A stretch of 64,000 nt of DNA from Microbacterium sp. 1.5R (GCF_001889265.1 NZ_CP018151.1:2170001-2234000); one strand, 5' to 3'; positions 30,868 through 40,533 are shown, numbered from the stretch's first letter. The notes: generated from the sequence alone by a model not told the origin. A program made the numbers and translations.

Positions 30868-32601
30868 TCAGTGGCCCTCTCGCTCGCCGGGCGCAGCGGG
30901 CGTGAACTCCGCAGCCTCGGGATGGTTCAGGTCGAACGCGGGACGCTCACTGCGGATACGCGGGATCGACGTGAAGTTGTGACGCGGCGGCGGGCAGGAC
31001 GTCGCCCACTCGAGCGAAGCGCCGTAGCCCCACGGGTCGTTCACCGTGACCTTCGGAGCCTTGCGAGCCGTGATCCACACGTTCAGGAAGAAGGGCAGCA
31101 TCGAGGCACCGAGGATGATCGCGCCGATCGTCGAGACCTGGTTGCCCCACGTCCATCCGTCTTCCGGCGAGTAGTCGGCGTAGCGACGCACCATGCCGTC
31201 GACGCCCAGCCAGTGCTGGATGAGGAACGTCATGTGGAAGCCGATGAACAGCATCCAGAAGTGCACGTAGCCCAGGCGCTCGTTGAGCATGCGTCCGGTC
31301 CACTTCGGCCACCAGAAGTAGAACCCGGCGAACATCGCGAACACGACGGTGCCGAAGACGACGTAGTGGAAGTGCGCGACCACGAAGTACGAGTCGGACA
31401 GGTGGAAGTCCAGCGGCGGAGCCGCGAGGATGACACCGGTCAGGCCACCGAAGACGAACGACACCAGGAAGCCGAGTGCGAACACCATCGGGGTCTCGAA
31501 GGTCACCGATCCACGCCACAGCGTGCCGATCCAGTTGAAGATCTTCACACCCGTCGGCACTGCGATGAGCATCGTCATGAGGGCGAAGAACGGCAGCAGC
31601 ACAGAGCCGGTCACGTACATGTGGTGAGCCCACACGGCGACGGACAGTGCGGCGATCGCGATCGTCGCGTACACGAGCGTCTTGTATCCGAAGATCGGCT
31701 TGCGGCTGAAGACCGGGAAGATCTCGGAGACGATGCCGAAGAACGGCAGAGCGATGATGTAGACCTCAGGGTGACCGAAGAACCAGAACAGGTGCTGCCA
31801 GAGCAGGACACCGCCGTTGGCCGGGTCGTAGATGTGAGCGCCGAGCACGCGGTCCGCACCTGCGGCGAAGATCGCGGCGGCGAGCACCGGGAAGGCCATC
31901 AGGATGAGGAGGCTCGTGATGAGCGTGTTCCACGAGAAGATCGGCATGCGCCACATCGTCATACCCGGTGCGCGCATCGTGATCACCGTGGTGATGAAGT
32001 TCACGGCGCCGAGGATGGTTCCGAAGCCCGAGATGCCGAGACCCAGCATCCAGAGGTTTCCACCGGCACCCGGAGAGAAGGACGCACTGGCGAGCGGCTG
32101 ATAGGCGAACCATCCGAACGAGGCCGCACCCTGGGGGGTGAGGAAGCCGGCGACGGCGATCGTCGAGCCGAAGAGGAACAGCCAGAACGCGAACGCGTTC
32201 AGACGCGGGAAGGCGACGTCCGGGGCGCCGAGCTGCAGCGGCAGGATCGCGTTGGCGAATCCGGCGAACAGCGGTGTCGCGAACATCAGCAGCATGATCG
32301 TGCCGTGCATCGTGAAGAGCTGGTTGTACTGCTCCTTGGTCGGGATGATCTGCATTCCCGGAGCGAAGAGCTCTGCACGGATGACGAGTGCCATCACGCC
32401 GCCGAGGAGGAAGAACAGCACCGAGGCGATGAGGTACATGTACCCGATCGTCTTGTGGTCGGTGGAGGTGATCCACTTGACGACGATGTTGCCCTTCTGC
32501 TCGACACGCGACGAGCTCATGAGAGCAGCCTGACGTGCGGGCAGGGTGGTGGGTCGAGAGCGAGGGGCCTCGTCGGTGCGGGGGGCTTCAGTGGTCGACA
32601 T
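30868..32601 (-). CDS. ctaD: Cytochrome c oxidase subunit I
   Basis: A 577-residue catalytic subunit with 12 TM helices. Heme a and a3/CuB ligands lie in [30 protein letters not shown] (His-Tyr cross-link), WAHHMYVTG and [10 protein letters not shown]. The K- and D-channel residues look intact ([12 protein letters not shown] region). Starts three bases after ctaC. Confidence 0.98.
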   Translation of the reverse strand: MSTTEAPRTDEAPRSRPTTLPARQAALMSSSRVEQKGNIVVKWITSTDHKTIGYMYLIASVLFFLLGGVMALVIRAELFAPGMQIIPTKEQYNQLFTMHGTIMLLMFATPLFAGFANAILPLQLGAPDVAFPRLNAFAFWLFLFGSTIAVAGFLTPQGAASFGWFAYQPLASASFSPGAGGNLWMLGLGISGFGTILGAVNFITTVITMRAPGMTMWRMPIFSWNTLITSLLILMAFPVLAAAIFAAGADRVLGAHIYDPANGGVLLWQHLFWFFGHPEVYIIALPFFGIVSEIFPVFSRKPIFGYKTLVYATIAIAALSVAVWAHHMYVTGSVLLPFFALMTMLIAVPTGVKIFNWIGTLWRGSVTFETPMVFALGFLVSFVFGGLTGVILAAPPLDFHLSDSYFVVAHFHYVVFGTVVFAMFAGFYFWWPKWTGRMLNERLGYVHFWMLFIGFHMTFLIQHWLGVDGMVRRYADYSPEDGWTWGNQVSTIGAIILGASMLPFFLNVWITARKAPKVTVNDPWGYGASLEWATSCPPPRHNFTSIPRIRSERPAFDLNHPEAAEFTPAAPGEREGH

Positions 32602-32604
32602 GGC

Positions 32605-33504
32605 TTACTCCTCTCCTTCCTCGGAGGTCGGGGCGGTGGTCCCCGGGTAGTTCGACAGACGGTCGTACGCGTCCGTGATGTCTCCCGTGTTGCCTTCCTC
32701 CTCGAGAGTCTGGAGGTAGGCGTCGTACTCGTCCTGCTCGACGACCTTGACGTTGAAGAGCATCATCGAGTGGTACTCGCCGCAGAGCTCGGCGCACTTG
32801 CCGGCGTACTCGCCGACTCGGGTCGGGATGAAGGACCAGGAGTTGTCCTTCCCGATGTACATGTCCTTCTTGTACAGGAAGTCGATGATCCAGAACGAGT
32901 GGATGACATCGCGGGACTGCAGGTTGATCGTGACCTTCTGGTCGACCGGCAGCACCAGCGTCGGGAGCTGCGCCTGATCGATGGTGCCGTCCGCGTCCGG
33001 CTGGGCCTGGATTCCCATCGTCCAGACGGCGTCGGAGTTGTCCTCTTCTTCACCGTCGTACTGGAAGTCCCACGCCCACTGCTTGGCGATGGCCGTGATC
33101 TCGACGTCGGGTTCGTCCCACTTCGTCTCGATCGCCGACTGGTCACGCGCGGTGAAGAAGAACATGCCCAGCACGAGGATCAGCGGCACGACCGTGTAGA
33201 AGATCTCGATCGGCATGTTGTACCGCATCTGCACGGGCAGTCCGGTCTGACCCTTCCGGCGACGGTAGGCGATCGCGGCCCAGGCCATCAGGCCCCAGGT
33301 GATCACGCCGACGGCGAGGAGGACGATCCAGGAGTTGACCCAGAGCGACGAGACGCGCTCGGTCTGGTTGGTGGCCGCAGGCTCACCCTCCACGAAGCCC
33401 GGGAGGTAACCGTTCAGCTCAGTGGCAGTACATCCCGCCAGGGCCACGGCTGCCGCTACTCCCAGGGGGAGAGCGGCCCAACGAAGGCGGCGTTTCGAGG
33501 GCAC
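32605..33504 (-). CDS. ctaC: Cytochrome c oxidase subunit II
   Basis: A 299-residue CuA subunit. The lipoprotein signal ends LAGC, two TM helices follow (about 45-68 and 90-110), and the cupredoxin domain carries the CuA ligands in CAELCGEYHSMM. An acidic tail ends SEEGEE. I start at GTG 33504 (VPSKRRLRW), preceded by GAAAGG at about seven bases. The longer reading from TTG 33540 would put cysteines before the signal peptide. Confidence 0.94.
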   Translation of the reverse strand: MPSKRRLRWAALPLGVAAAVALAGCTATELNGYLPGFVEGEPAATNQTERVSSLWVNSWIVLLAVGVITWGLMAWAAIAYRRRKGQTGLPVQMRYNMPIEIFYTVVPLILVLGMFFFTARDQSAIETKWDEPDVEITAIAKQWAWDFQYDGEEEDNSDAVWTMGIQAQPDADGTIDQAQLPTLVLPVDQKVTINLQSRDVIHSFWIIDFLYKKDMYIGKDNSWSFIPTRVGEYAGKCAELCGEYHSMMLFNVKVVEQDEYDAYLQTLEEEGNTGDITDAYDRLSNYPGTTAPTSEEGEE

Positions 33505-33539
33505 GATGCACCTTTCAGATTGCGGACAGGGCACACCCA

Positions 33540-33545
33540 AGTCTA
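33540..33545 (-). promoter_or_regulatory. Candidate -10 of the ctaCDF operon
   Basis: TAGACT on the minus strand. It would start a transcript near 33533, leaving a ~29-base leader that contains the SD of ctaC. No good -35. Confidence 0.45.
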
Positions 33546-33568
33546 GGGCAACCTCACACCTGATTCAT

Positions 33569-33587
33569 GCCAACCACGCAGGTTGGC
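33569..33587 (-). terminator. Hairpin after erpA
   Basis: GCCAACC-N5-GGTTGGC, 13 bases after the erpA stop, without a T tract. It may end erpA transcription before the ctaC promoter. Confidence 0.45.
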
Positions 33588-33600
33588 GGAGGGGTTCGGA

Positions 33601-33966
33601 TCAGTGGAAGCTGTCTCCGCAGGCGCAGCTGCCTGCGGCGTTGGGGTTGTCGATCGTGAAGCCCTGCTCCGAGATCGTGTCCTTGAAGTCGATGGAGGCG
33701 CCGTCGAGGTACGGGACGCTCATGTTGTCGATGATGACCTCGACGCCGTCGAAGTCGACGGTCTCGTCGCCCTCGAGGAATCGCTCGTCGAAGTACAGCT
33801 GGTAGATCAGGCCGGAGCATCCGCCGGGCTGAACGGCTACGCGCAGACGCAGGTCATCGCGGCCCTCCTGCTCGAGAAGGTTCTTGACCTTTGTGGCCGC
33901 GGCATCGGTCAGCTTCACGCCGTGCGCCTGGGTGGTCTCTGCCGAAGTCAGTGTGGTGTCGCTCAT
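33601..33966 (-). CDS. erpA: Iron-sulfur cluster insertion protein ErpA
   Basis: A 121-residue A-type carrier that passes Fe-S clusters to apoproteins. The three cluster cysteines are in VQPGGCSGLIYQLYF and SCACGDSFH. I start at ATG 33966 (MSDTTLTS), with AAGGAGC upstream. Its place beside the oxidase genes may serve the Rieske and other Fe-S proteins. Confidence 0.95.
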   Translation of the reverse strand: MSDTTLTSAETTQAHGVKLTDAAATKVKNLLEQEGRDDLRLRVAVQPGGCSGLIYQLYFDERFLEGDETVDFDGVEVIIDNMSVPYLDGASIDFKDTISEQGFTIDNPNAAGSCACGDSFH

Positions 33967-34037
33967 GTCGCTCCTTGTGACGGGCCGCGCTCGCACGGCT
34001 GGTATCTCGATTTTACCCTCAGGCTCGCGGATGCGGC

Positions 34038-35459
34038 TCAGATGATGATGTCGTTCATGCGCGAGAGCAGCAGAGCCTCGGTCGCGACCGCATGGCGGAA
34101 CGTGTCGAGGTGCAGCGATTCATTCGGGCTGTGGGCACGCGAGTGCGGGTCCTCGACGCCGGTCACGAGAATCTGCGCATCGGGGAACTCCCGCACCAGA
34201 TCTGCGATGAACGGGATCGAACCGCCGACGCCGAGGTCGACCGGCGGCACACCGTACCCGTCGCGCATCGCATCGCGGGTGAGGGCGACCGCCCAGCCGC
34301 TGGTGTCGACGAGGAAGCCGTTTCCCAGGTCGACGTCGGTGAAGGTCAGCTCCGCACCGAACGGCGCGTTCGCGCGCAGATGCGCCTCGAGGGCGGCATA
34401 CGCCTCCTCCCCCGTCTGACCTGGCGCGACGCGCGCGCTCACGACCACCGTCACCTCGGGAAGGAGGGTGTTCGACGCCGCGGCGACGCTCGTCGCATCG
34501 ATCCCGATGACCGTGACCGCCGGCTTGTTCCAGATCCGGCTGAGAATGCTGCCGCCGCCGACCGGAGACGTGCCAGGAAGAAGACCCGCTTCATCGCGGA
34601 GCGTGTCCTCGGTGTACTCCGGCGTCGGCGCGTCGCGCTCGGTCATCCCCTCGACGGCGACGGAGCCGTCCTCGTTCCAGAGCGTGGCGAGCATCCTCAC
34701 CGTGGCCATCATGGCGTCCGGAACCGCTCCGCCGAACATGCCCGAGTGGGACGCGTGGTCGAGGGTGCGCACGCGCACGGTGAAGCGCGCATTGCCACGG
34801 AGCGAGACGGTGAGGCCGGGGGTGACCGAATCCCAGTTGCCCGAGTCGGCGACCACGATCGCATCCGCCCGGAGCGCTTCCTTGTTGTCCGCGAGGAATT
34901 GAGCGAAGGAGCGCGATCCGTACTCCTCCTCCCCCTCGATGAACATCGCGATCCCGAGCTCGAGATCGTCGCCCACGACCTCGGCCACAGCGCGGATCGC
35001 GGCGATGTGCGCCATGATGCCCGCTTTGTCATCGGCGGCTCCGCGCCCGTACAGGCGTCCGTCGCGCACCGTTGGTTCGAACGGCGGCGTCTCCCACAGC
35101 GCGTCGTCTCCCGGAGGCTGCACGTCGTGGTGCGCGTAGAGCAGGATCGTCGGCTTGCCGTTGCGCGCAGCACGCGTCGCGAGCACGGCAGGCTGCCCGT
35201 GCTCGTCGGTGCCGGGGATCGCGGCGCGCAGCACCCGCACGTCGTCGAAGACCCCCGTCGCCGTCGCGAGCGCGGCGACCGCCTCCGAGCTGCGTTCGAG
35301 TTGCGTCTGGTCGAACGCGGGCCAGGCCATGCCGGGGATGCGGACGAGTGCGCCCAGGTCGCTCAGCGCGGCCGGGAACCCTGTGGCTGCGGCCTCGAGG
35401 ACGGCCGGCTCGCGTTCGCTGGACAGATTCTGGTCACCGGGCTGGGCAGGAGATGTCAT
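34038..35459 (-). CDS. M20 family dipeptidase
   Basis: A 473-residue zinc peptidase of the M20 family (CNDP-like dipeptidases). Metal and catalytic residues: LLYAHHDVQPPGDD (His, Asp), GRGAADDKAGI (bridging Asp), EGEEEYGS (catalytic and ligand Glu), ADSGN, and HSPNESLHLD near the end. A lid/dimerisation domain lies in the middle. ATG 35459 lies seven bases after TAAGAT, so it is probably leaderless. Confidence 0.92.
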   Translation of the reverse strand: MTSPAQPGDQNLSSEREPAVLEAAATGFPAALSDLGALVRIPGMAWPAFDQTQLERSSEAVAALATATGVFDDVRVLRAAIPGTDEHGQPAVLATRAARNGKPTILLYAHHDVQPPGDDALWETPPFEPTVRDGRLYGRGAADDKAGIMAHIAAIRAVAEVVGDDLELGIAMFIEGEEEYGSRSFAQFLADNKEALRADAIVVADSGNWDSVTPGLTVSLRGNARFTVRVRTLDHASHSGMFGGAVPDAMMATVRMLATLWNEDGSVAVEGMTERDAPTPEYTEDTLRDEAGLLPGTSPVGGGSILSRIWNKPAVTVIGIDATSVAAASNTLLPEVTVVVSARVAPGQTGEEAYAALEAHLRANAPFGAELTFTDVDLGNGFLVDTSGWAVALTRDAMRDGYGVPPVDLGVGGSIPFIADLVREFPDAQILVTGVEDPHSRAHSPNESLHLDTFRHAVATEALLLSRMNDIII

Positions 35460-35464
35460 GCGAG

Positions 35465-35472
35465 TAATCTTA
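35465..35472. promoter_or_regulatory. Overlapping divergent -10 elements
   Basis: TAAGAT (35472-35467, minus) lies seven bases before the dipeptidase ATG. TAATCT (35465-35470, plus) could serve the DUF3043 gene with a short leader carrying GAGGA. The two hexamers overlap, so initiation in the two directions should be mutually exclusive. Confidence 0.5.
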
Positions 35473-35505
35473 AGGTGATCCGCCTTCACTGAACCGAGGA
35501 ACCTC

Positions 35506-36093
35506 GTGGCCACTACCCCTGTCCCCCCTTCGACGAACGACGACGCCGCCGAGACGACCGCGTCGGGCAAGGGACGCGCGACGCCGACCCGGGCCGAGCA
35601 GGAAGCGGCCCGCCGCCGTCCTCTGGTCGCGAACACCAAGGAGGCCAAGGCCGCAGCGCGCGCCGAGCTCAGCGAGCGACGCAACCGCGCGCAGGCCGGT
35701 CTGGCGGCCGGCGAGGAGAAGTACCTCCCGGCTCGCGACAAGGGCCCGCAGCGCCGCTGGGTCCGCGACTACGTGGACGCCGGATGGCACCCCGCCGAGT
35801 TCGTGATGGGCGTCATGGTGCTCGTCATCCTCATCTCGCTCCTTCCGGCCAACCTCGCCATCGGCGGCTTCGCGATCGCCGGCTGGGCGTACCTGGTCAT
35901 GATGGCGTACCTGATCCTCGCGATCGGCGGCATGATCCTGCTGGGGATGCGCGTCAAGCGCAAGGTCGCCGCGAAGTTCGGCAAGGACCGCATGGAGCGC
36001 GGTCTCGGCTGGTACGCCGCGATGCGGTCGCTGCAGATGCGGTTCATGCGTCTGCCCAAGCCGCAGGTCAAGCGCGGCGACCGCCCCGCCTGA
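35506..36093 (+). CDS. DUF3043 domain-containing membrane protein
   Basis: A 195-residue protein: disordered Thr/Ala start, charged helical segment (about 25-75), conserved GPQRRWVRDYVDAGWHPAEFVMG, two TM helices (about 105-150), then a basic tail. This is the DUF3043 pattern, restricted as far as I know to Actinobacteria; function unknown. GTG 35506 has GAGGA at six bases. Confidence 0.88.
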   Translation: MATTPVPPSTNDDAAETTASGKGRATPTRAEQEAARRRPLVANTKEAKAAARAELSERRNRAQAGLAAGEEKYLPARDKGPQRRWVRDYVDAGWHPAEFVMGVMVLVILISLLPANLAIGGFAIAGWAYLVMMAYLILAIGGMILLGMRVKRKVAAKFGKDRMERGLGWYAAMRSLQMRFMRLPKPQVKRGDRPA

Positions 36094-36108
36094 TCCCCTG
36101 AATCATCG

Positions 36109-36149
36109 AGAGAGGCGCCTCGTGCTCTAGGAGCACGAGGCGCCTCTCT
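36109..36149. terminator. Bidirectional terminator between DUF3043 gene and pyrD
   Basis: A perfect 19-base stem (AGAGAGGCGCCTCGTGCTC) with loop TAG, followed by TTGTTC on the plus side. It lies midway between the convergent genes. Confidence 0.9.
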
Positions 36150-36168
36150 TGTTCGTACGCGCAGCTTC

Positions 36169-37191
36169 TCAGCGTGCGACGAGGCCCCGGTTGATCTCGC
36201 GTCCCCAGAACGGACCGCGGTACAGGAACGCCGTGTAGCCCTGCACGAGCGTCGCGCCCGCTTCGAGTCGCTCCTGAACGTCCGTGGGCGTCTCCACTCC
36301 CCCGACGGCGATGACGCAGAACTCTGCGGGCACGGTCGAGCGAACCAGACGCAGCACCTGAAGCGAGCGCTCCTTGAGGGGCGCGCCGGAGAGGCCGCCC
36401 GCTCCGATGGCCGCGACCGTCGCCGCGTCCGTCGTGAGTCCATCCCTGCTGATCGTGGTGTTGTGCGCGATGATGCCGGCGAGGCCCTCGTCGACGGCGA
36501 GCTTCGCGATCGCGGCGATCTCGTCGTCAGCCAGATCGGGGGCGATCTTGACGAGCAGCGGAGTCTTTCCGGATGCCGCGCGCACCGCCCTGAGCAGCGG
36601 AGCCAGCGTCTCCACCGCCTGCAGTCCCCGAAGACCCGGGGTGTTCGGGGACGAGACGTTGACGGCCAGGTAGTCGGCCAGCGGGGCCAGCCGCGTCGCC
36701 GAAGCGACGTAGTCGGCGGTGGCGTCCTCGACGTCGACGACACGGCTCTTGCCGATGTTGACTCCGATGACCGTGTCAGGGGCGCCGCGACGCAACCGCG
36801 CGAGGCGCCGGGCCGCAGCATCCGCGCCCTCGTTGTTGAATCCCATGCGGTTGATGACCGCACGATCGGCGATCAGCCGGAACAGTCGGGGCTTCGGGTT
36901 GCCCTCCTGCGGGATCGCGGTGACGGTTCCGACCTCGACGTGGCCGAAGCCGAGCGCTGCAAGACCGCGGACACCGATCGCGTTCTTGTCGAACCCGGCG
37001 GCGATGCCGAAGGGCGAGGAGAAGCTCAGTCCGAGTGCGTCCACCCGCAGCGACGGGTCCGGCTTCGTCAGTGCCCGCGTCGCCCAGGAGAGCGGAGGCA
37101 CTCCGAGCACGCGGATCACCGCCATACCGGCGTGGTGGGCGAACTCGGGGTCGAAGCGCGACAGGACAGCGCGAAAGAGCAGCGGATACAT
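36169..37191 (-). CDS. pyrD: Dihydroorotate dehydrogenase (quinone, class 2)
   Basis: A 340-residue membrane-associated FMN enzyme that oxidises dihydroorotate to orotate in pyrimidine synthesis and reduces quinone. The N-terminal helices (MYPLLFRAVLSRFDPEFAHHAG) mark class 2; FGIAAGFDKNA, NRMGFNNEG, VNVSSPNTPGLR (catalytic Ser), VKIAPDL and HNTTISR follow. ATG 37191 lies seven bases after TAATCT, which includes the nrdR stop codon. Confidence 0.96.
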   Translation of the reverse strand: MYPLLFRAVLSRFDPEFAHHAGMAVIRVLGVPPLSWATRALTKPDPSLRVDALGLSFSSPFGIAAGFDKNAIGVRGLAALGFGHVEVGTVTAIPQEGNPKPRLFRLIADRAVINRMGFNNEGADAAARRLARLRRGAPDTVIGVNIGKSRVVDVEDATADYVASATRLAPLADYLAVNVSSPNTPGLRGLQAVETLAPLLRAVRAASGKTPLLVKIAPDLADDEIAAIAKLAVDEGLAGIIAHNTTISRDGLTTDAATVAAIGAGGLSGAPLKERSLQVLRLVRSTVPAEFCVIAVGGVETPTDVQERLEAGATLVQGYTAFLYRGPFWGREINRGLVAR

Positions 37192-37198
37192 CACTGCC

Positions 37199-37204
37199 AG
37201 ATTA
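37199..37204 (-). promoter_or_regulatory. Candidate -10 for leaderless pyrD
   Basis: TAATCT (37204-37199) seven bases before ATG 37191; its first three bases are the nrdR stop TAA. Confidence 0.5.
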
Positions 37205-37672
37205 CCGGTCGGCAGGCTCCGGCTTGACGTGGTCGGCGCGCAGATCCGTGATCGCGCTCTCGAAATCCTCGAGCGAATCGAAAGCCTGATACACGCTCGC
37301 GAACCGCAGGTATGCGACCTCATCGAGGTCGCGGAGGGGTCCGAGGATGGCCAAGCCGATCTCGTTCGTATCGAGCTGCGAGACACCTGTCTGCCGCACG
37401 GCCTCCTCGACACGCTGAGCGAGGACCGCCAGATCGGCCTCGGTCACGGGGCGCCCCTGACACGCCTTGCGCACGCCGGAGATCACCTTCTCGCGACTGA
37501 ACGGCTCCATGACGCCCGAACGCTTGATGACGTTGAGGCTGGCCGTCTCGGTGGTCGTGAAACGCCCGCCGCACTCAGGGCACTGACGACGGCGCCTGAT
37601 CGAGAGACCGTCGTCGCTGGTGCGGGAATCGATGACGCGAGAGTCCGAGTGACGGCAGAAGGGGCAGTGCAT
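37202..37672 (-). CDS. nrdR: Transcriptional repressor NrdR
   Basis: A 156-residue ATP/dATP-sensing repressor of ribonucleotide reductase genes. The zinc ribbon has C3, C6, C31 and C34 (MHCPFC...RQCPECG). The ATP-cone follows with [27 protein letters not shown] and [14 protein letters not shown] 37672 lies seven bases after TAGGAT, which overlaps the hisD stop. No nrd genes are in the window. Confidence 0.97.
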   Translation of the reverse strand: MHCPFCRHSDSRVIDSRTSDDGLSIRRRRQCPECGGRFTTTETASLNVIKRSGVMEPFSREKVISGVRKACQGRPVTEADLAVLAQRVEEAVRQTGVSQLDTNEIGLAILGPLRDLDEVAYLRFASVYQAFDSLEDFESAITDLRADHVKPEPADR

Positions 37673-37679
37673 CTGACCG

Positions 37680-37685
37680 ATCCTA
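37680..37685 (-). promoter_or_regulatory. Candidate -10 for leaderless nrdR
   Basis: TAGGAT (37685-37680) seven bases before ATG 37672; its TAG is the hisD stop codon. Confidence 0.5.
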
Positions 37686-38987
37686 CGCGGTGAAACGCGC
37701 CTCGATCGCCTCGCCGTGCGCGGGGAGCACTTCGGTCTCGGCGAGGGCGACGACCCCCTCACGGACCTCGGCCAGGGCGGCCCGATCGTAGGAGATCACC
37801 TGCTGCGGACGAAGGAACGTGTAGGCGCCGAGTCCCGGCGCATAGCGCGCCTGTCCCCCGGTCGGCAGAACGTGGTTGCTGCCCGCCATGTAGTCGCCCA
37901 GACTCACCGGCGTGTGGTCGCCGACGAACACCGCACCTGCGCTCGTGAAGCTGTCGGCGGCGTCCTCGGCATCCTCGAGGTGAAGTTCGAGGTGCTCGGG
38001 AGCGTAGGCATTGCTGAACGCCGTGGCCATGGCACGGTCGTCGACGAGCACGATCGCGGACTGCGGTCCGTCGAGAGCTGCGGCCACCCGGGTCGTGTGA
38101 CGGGTCGCGCCGGCCTGCTGCGCCACCTCTTCGGCGACACGATAGGCGAGCTGAGGCGAGTCGGTGACGAGGACGGCCGAAGCCTGCTCGTCGTGCTCGG
38201 CCTGACTGACGAGGTCGGCGGCGATGAGACGCGGGTCCGCGGCGGCATCTGCGACGACGAGGATCTCGGTGGCCCCCGCCTCGGAGTCCGTGCCGACGAC
38301 CCCGGCCACCGCCCGCTTGGCGGAGGCGACGTAGTTGTTGCCGGGCCCTGACAGCACGTCGACCGGGTCGAGTCCGATGCCGGCGACGCCGTGCGCGAAG
38401 GAACCGATGGCGCCGGCGCCGCCGATGGCGTACACCTCCGTGATGCCGAGGAGGCCTGCCGCGGCGAGGATCGTGGGGTGGACGCGACCTCCCTGGTCCG
38501 CCTGGGGCGGTGAAGCGAGCGCGATCTGCTCGACGCCCGCGACCTGGGCGGGGACGACGTTCATGATGACGCTGGACGGATACACCGCCTTGCCGCCGGG
38601 GATGTACACGCCCGCGCGGTGCACAGGCTGCCAGCGTTGGGTGATCGTCGCGCCGGCGCCGATCCGGGTGATCCGACGTTCGGGAACCTGGGCTTCGGAG
38701 GCGATGCGCACCCGGCGAATCGCCTCGTCGAGGGCATCGCGGACAGCAGGCGCGAGGGTCTCGAGAGCATCGGCGATGTGCTGCGCGGGCACGCGGATCT
38801 CATGACCCGTGACACGATCGAAGCGTTCAGCCTGCTCGCGCAGCGCCTCTTCGCCGCGCTCGCGCACGTCCTCGACGATGCGCGTGGCGGTGTCGAGAGC
38901 CTCGGCCCGTGCCTGGGTGGCTCGCGGCACGGCCGCGAGCATGTCAGCCGGCGAGAGCGTGCGCCCTCGCAGATCGATCGTGCGCAA
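37683..38987 (-). CDS. hisD: Histidinol dehydrogenase
   Basis: A 434-residue zinc enzyme that oxidises L-histidinol to L-histidine in two NAD steps. Visible: [55 protein letters not shown] (zinc His) and YAPEHLELH. The start is TTG 38987 ([13 protein letters not shown]), two bases after the upstream stop; no ATG or GTG is available at the conserved N-terminus. Other his genes are not adjacent. Confidence 0.94.
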   Translation of the reverse strand: MRTIDLRGRTLSPADMLAAVPRATQARAEALDTATRIVEDVRERGEEALREQAERFDRVTGHEIRVPAQHIADALETLAPAVRDALDEAIRRVRIASEAQVPERRITRIGAGATITQRWQPVHRAGVYIPGGKAVYPSSVIMNVVPAQVAGVEQIALASPPQADQGGRVHPTILAAAGLLGITEVYAIGGAGAIGSFAHGVAGIGLDPVDVLSGPGNNYVASAKRAVAGVVGTDSEAGATEILVVADAAADPRLIAADLVSQAEHDEQASAVLVTDSPQLAYRVAEEVAQQAGATRHTTRVAAALDGPQSAIVLVDDRAMATAFSNAYAPEHLELHLEDAEDAADSFTSAGAVFVGDHTPVSLGDYMAGSNHVLPTGGQARYAPGLGAYTFLRPQQVISYDRAALAEVREGVVALAETEVLPAHGEAIEARFTA

Positions 38988-38989
38988 GA

Positions 38990-40420
38990 TCAGCCCTTCG
39001 TGATGTCTGAGATGTCGTGCAGGTAGCCGATGCGACCGTCGTCGTGTCGGATGACATAGGCGCCACCGCGGTCCTCGATGACGAGCGCCCACGCATTCGG
39101 TCCGATTCGGAAGATGACCTCGCCGCGTTCGTCATGCACGTCCCGCTCGGTCGGCGCGAGGATCCAGAAGGGCTGCGGGGTCGAGTAGGCGTCCTGAGGG
39201 CTCGTCGCGGCGAAGTCCGAGTCGTGTTCGACGGCGGGGAACGCGGTCGTCTCGGGCGACGAGACATCGCGCGCGGTCGCACCGAGAAGCGACTCGATGC
39301 TTCCGGTGTCGGACACGATCTCGGGTTCCTGGCCGCGCGACCGGCGCGAGTACGCCGGGGTGTACTCCTCATCGGATGTCGTCTCCTCGGTCCCGGTCCC
39401 CCCGCCCGACGCGTGGGAGGACAGCGGCACCTGCTCGGCGACATCGAGACGGGCGACCTCATCGGTCGCCTGCTCACGGGACAGTTCGACGTCGATCCCC
39501 TCCGCCGAGGGTGTCGTGTAGGCGGTCGGGGCAGCGTCCGTCGCGTAGGCCGTCGGTGCGGCGTCCGTCCCGTAGGCCGTCGGCGCGGCGTCCGTCCCGT
39601 AGGCGTCCGTCACGTAGGCCGTCGGTGCAGCGTCCGTCGCGTAGGCCGTCGGCGCGGCATCCGTCGCGGCGGTGTGGGCCTCAGGAGCGACATCGCTCGA
39701 CGAGGCGGGCGATGCGTACGACGCAGGTCGCAGGTCCGTGTCGGCCGAAGTATCGGCCTCGACGGCGACGGGAGCGTCGGCGCCCGGGGCGGCAGGCTCG
39801 GGGCGAGGACGCGCGATGACCGGTCGGACCGGATTGGCGTTGCGGTGCGCGAGTGTGACGAGTCGGCCCTGGAAGTCTTCCTTGAGGCCGGGCACCAGCG
39901 GAGCGAAGACCGTGAGGACGACGAGCGCGAGCGCTGCGAGCAGCTGAACGACGCCGTTCCAGGGCAGCCCGAAGACACCGAACTCGATCGCGAACGCGAC
40001 GGCGTTCCAGAGTGCGCCTAGCCAGAAGACCGCTGAGACGGAGAACGCCACGGAAGCGAACTGGTCGATCCCCAGCGAGCCGACCCGGCGGATGCCGTCG
40101 GGTGAGAAACGGCGGAGGACCAGCAGGAACACGGCGACCGTCGGCACGCCGATCGGGAGGACCCACTGGATTCCGGCACCCCAGATGGACGAGTCTCCGA
40201 CGTACGGGAAGAACGACGCGATGAAGGCGATCAGCCACACGCCGACGATGAGCAGCTCCCGCAAGGTGAATCCGAGGATGCCGTACTCCGGCGTCACCTC
40301 ATCGTCATAGAGCACGCCGTCGTCATCGGAGAAGTCCTCGTCGAGAGGTGACTCGTCTGACGCCGACGACCGGTCTGCAGCTGAGTCGTCACTGTTCAGG
40401 AAGGGTGATTCCGTGCTCAT
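38990..40420 (-). CDS. Membrane protein with four TM helices, Thr-Asp-Ala-Ala-Pro repeats and a C-terminal domain
   Basis: A 476-residue protein of unknown function. An acidic Ser/Asp-rich start (~45 aa) is followed by four TM helices (about 50-190) and a long Ala/Pro/Thr-rich disordered region. That region holds five near-identical nine-residue repeats (TDAAPTAYx) and one five-residue remnant. A compact C-terminal segment of ~60 residues (FWILAPTERDVHDERGEVIF, then GRIGYLHDISDITKG) looks folded. The stop lies two bases before the hisD TTG, so the two are likely cotranscribed. An SD (GGGGAG) precedes ATG 40420. Confidence 0.8.
   Translation of the reverse strand: MSTESPFLNSDDSAADRSSASDESPLDEDFSDDDGVLYDDEVTPEYGILGFTLRELLIVGVWLIAFIASFFPYVGDSSIWGAGIQWVLPIGVPTVAVFLLVLRRFSPDGIRRVGSLGIDQFASVAFSVSAVFWLGALWNAVAFAIEFGVFGLPWNGVVQLLAALALVVLTVFAPLVPGLKEDFQGRLVTLAHRNANPVRPVIARPRPEPAAPGADAPVAVEADTSADTDLRPASYASPASSSDVAPEAHTAATDAAPTAYATDAAPTAYVTDAYGTDAAPTAYGTDAAPTAYATDAAPTAYTTPSAEGIDVELSREQATDEVARLDVAEQVPLSSHASGGGTGTEETTSDEEYTPAYSRRSRGQEPEIVSDTGSIESLLGATARDVSSPETTAFPAVEHDSDFAATSPQDAYSTPQPFWILAPTERDVHDERGEVIFRIGPNAWALVIEDRGGAYVIRHDDGRIGYLHDISDITKG
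39518..39667 (-). repeat. 27-base in-frame tandem repeat
   Basis: Five copies of a 27-base unit (39518-39544, 39545-39571, 39572-39598, 39614-39640, 39641-39667) with a 15-base partial unit at 39599-39613. Each unit encodes TDAAPTAY plus one variable residue. The copies differ mostly at third codon positions, so the protein repeat has been kept under selection, or the copies are recent. Confidence 0.9.
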
Positions 40421-40533
40421 GGGGAGGGTCCTTTCGCCACGGTGCAGAGCCTTAGTCGTCGTGCACCCGAACGCGTCCCGATACTACCCGGTGCGTCCGT
40501 GAGGACCCATCGAGCGGCAGCGTCCGCTGGTGC

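Noticed and set aside
30352..33546. A 1064-codon plus-strand open frame across ctaF-ctaD-ctaC
   Set aside because: Composition is Arg/Glu/Asp/His-rich shadow sequence; the minus strand holds three complete oxidase subunits and a perfect terminator lies at its start.
36094..36168. The long palindrome as an attachment or recombination site
   Set aside because: It lies between convergent genes, has a three-base loop and a T-rich flank, all typical of a terminator.
39518..39667. Regular 27-base repeats as a CRISPR array
   Set aside because: Units are directly adjacent with no spacers and encode an in-frame peptide repeat.
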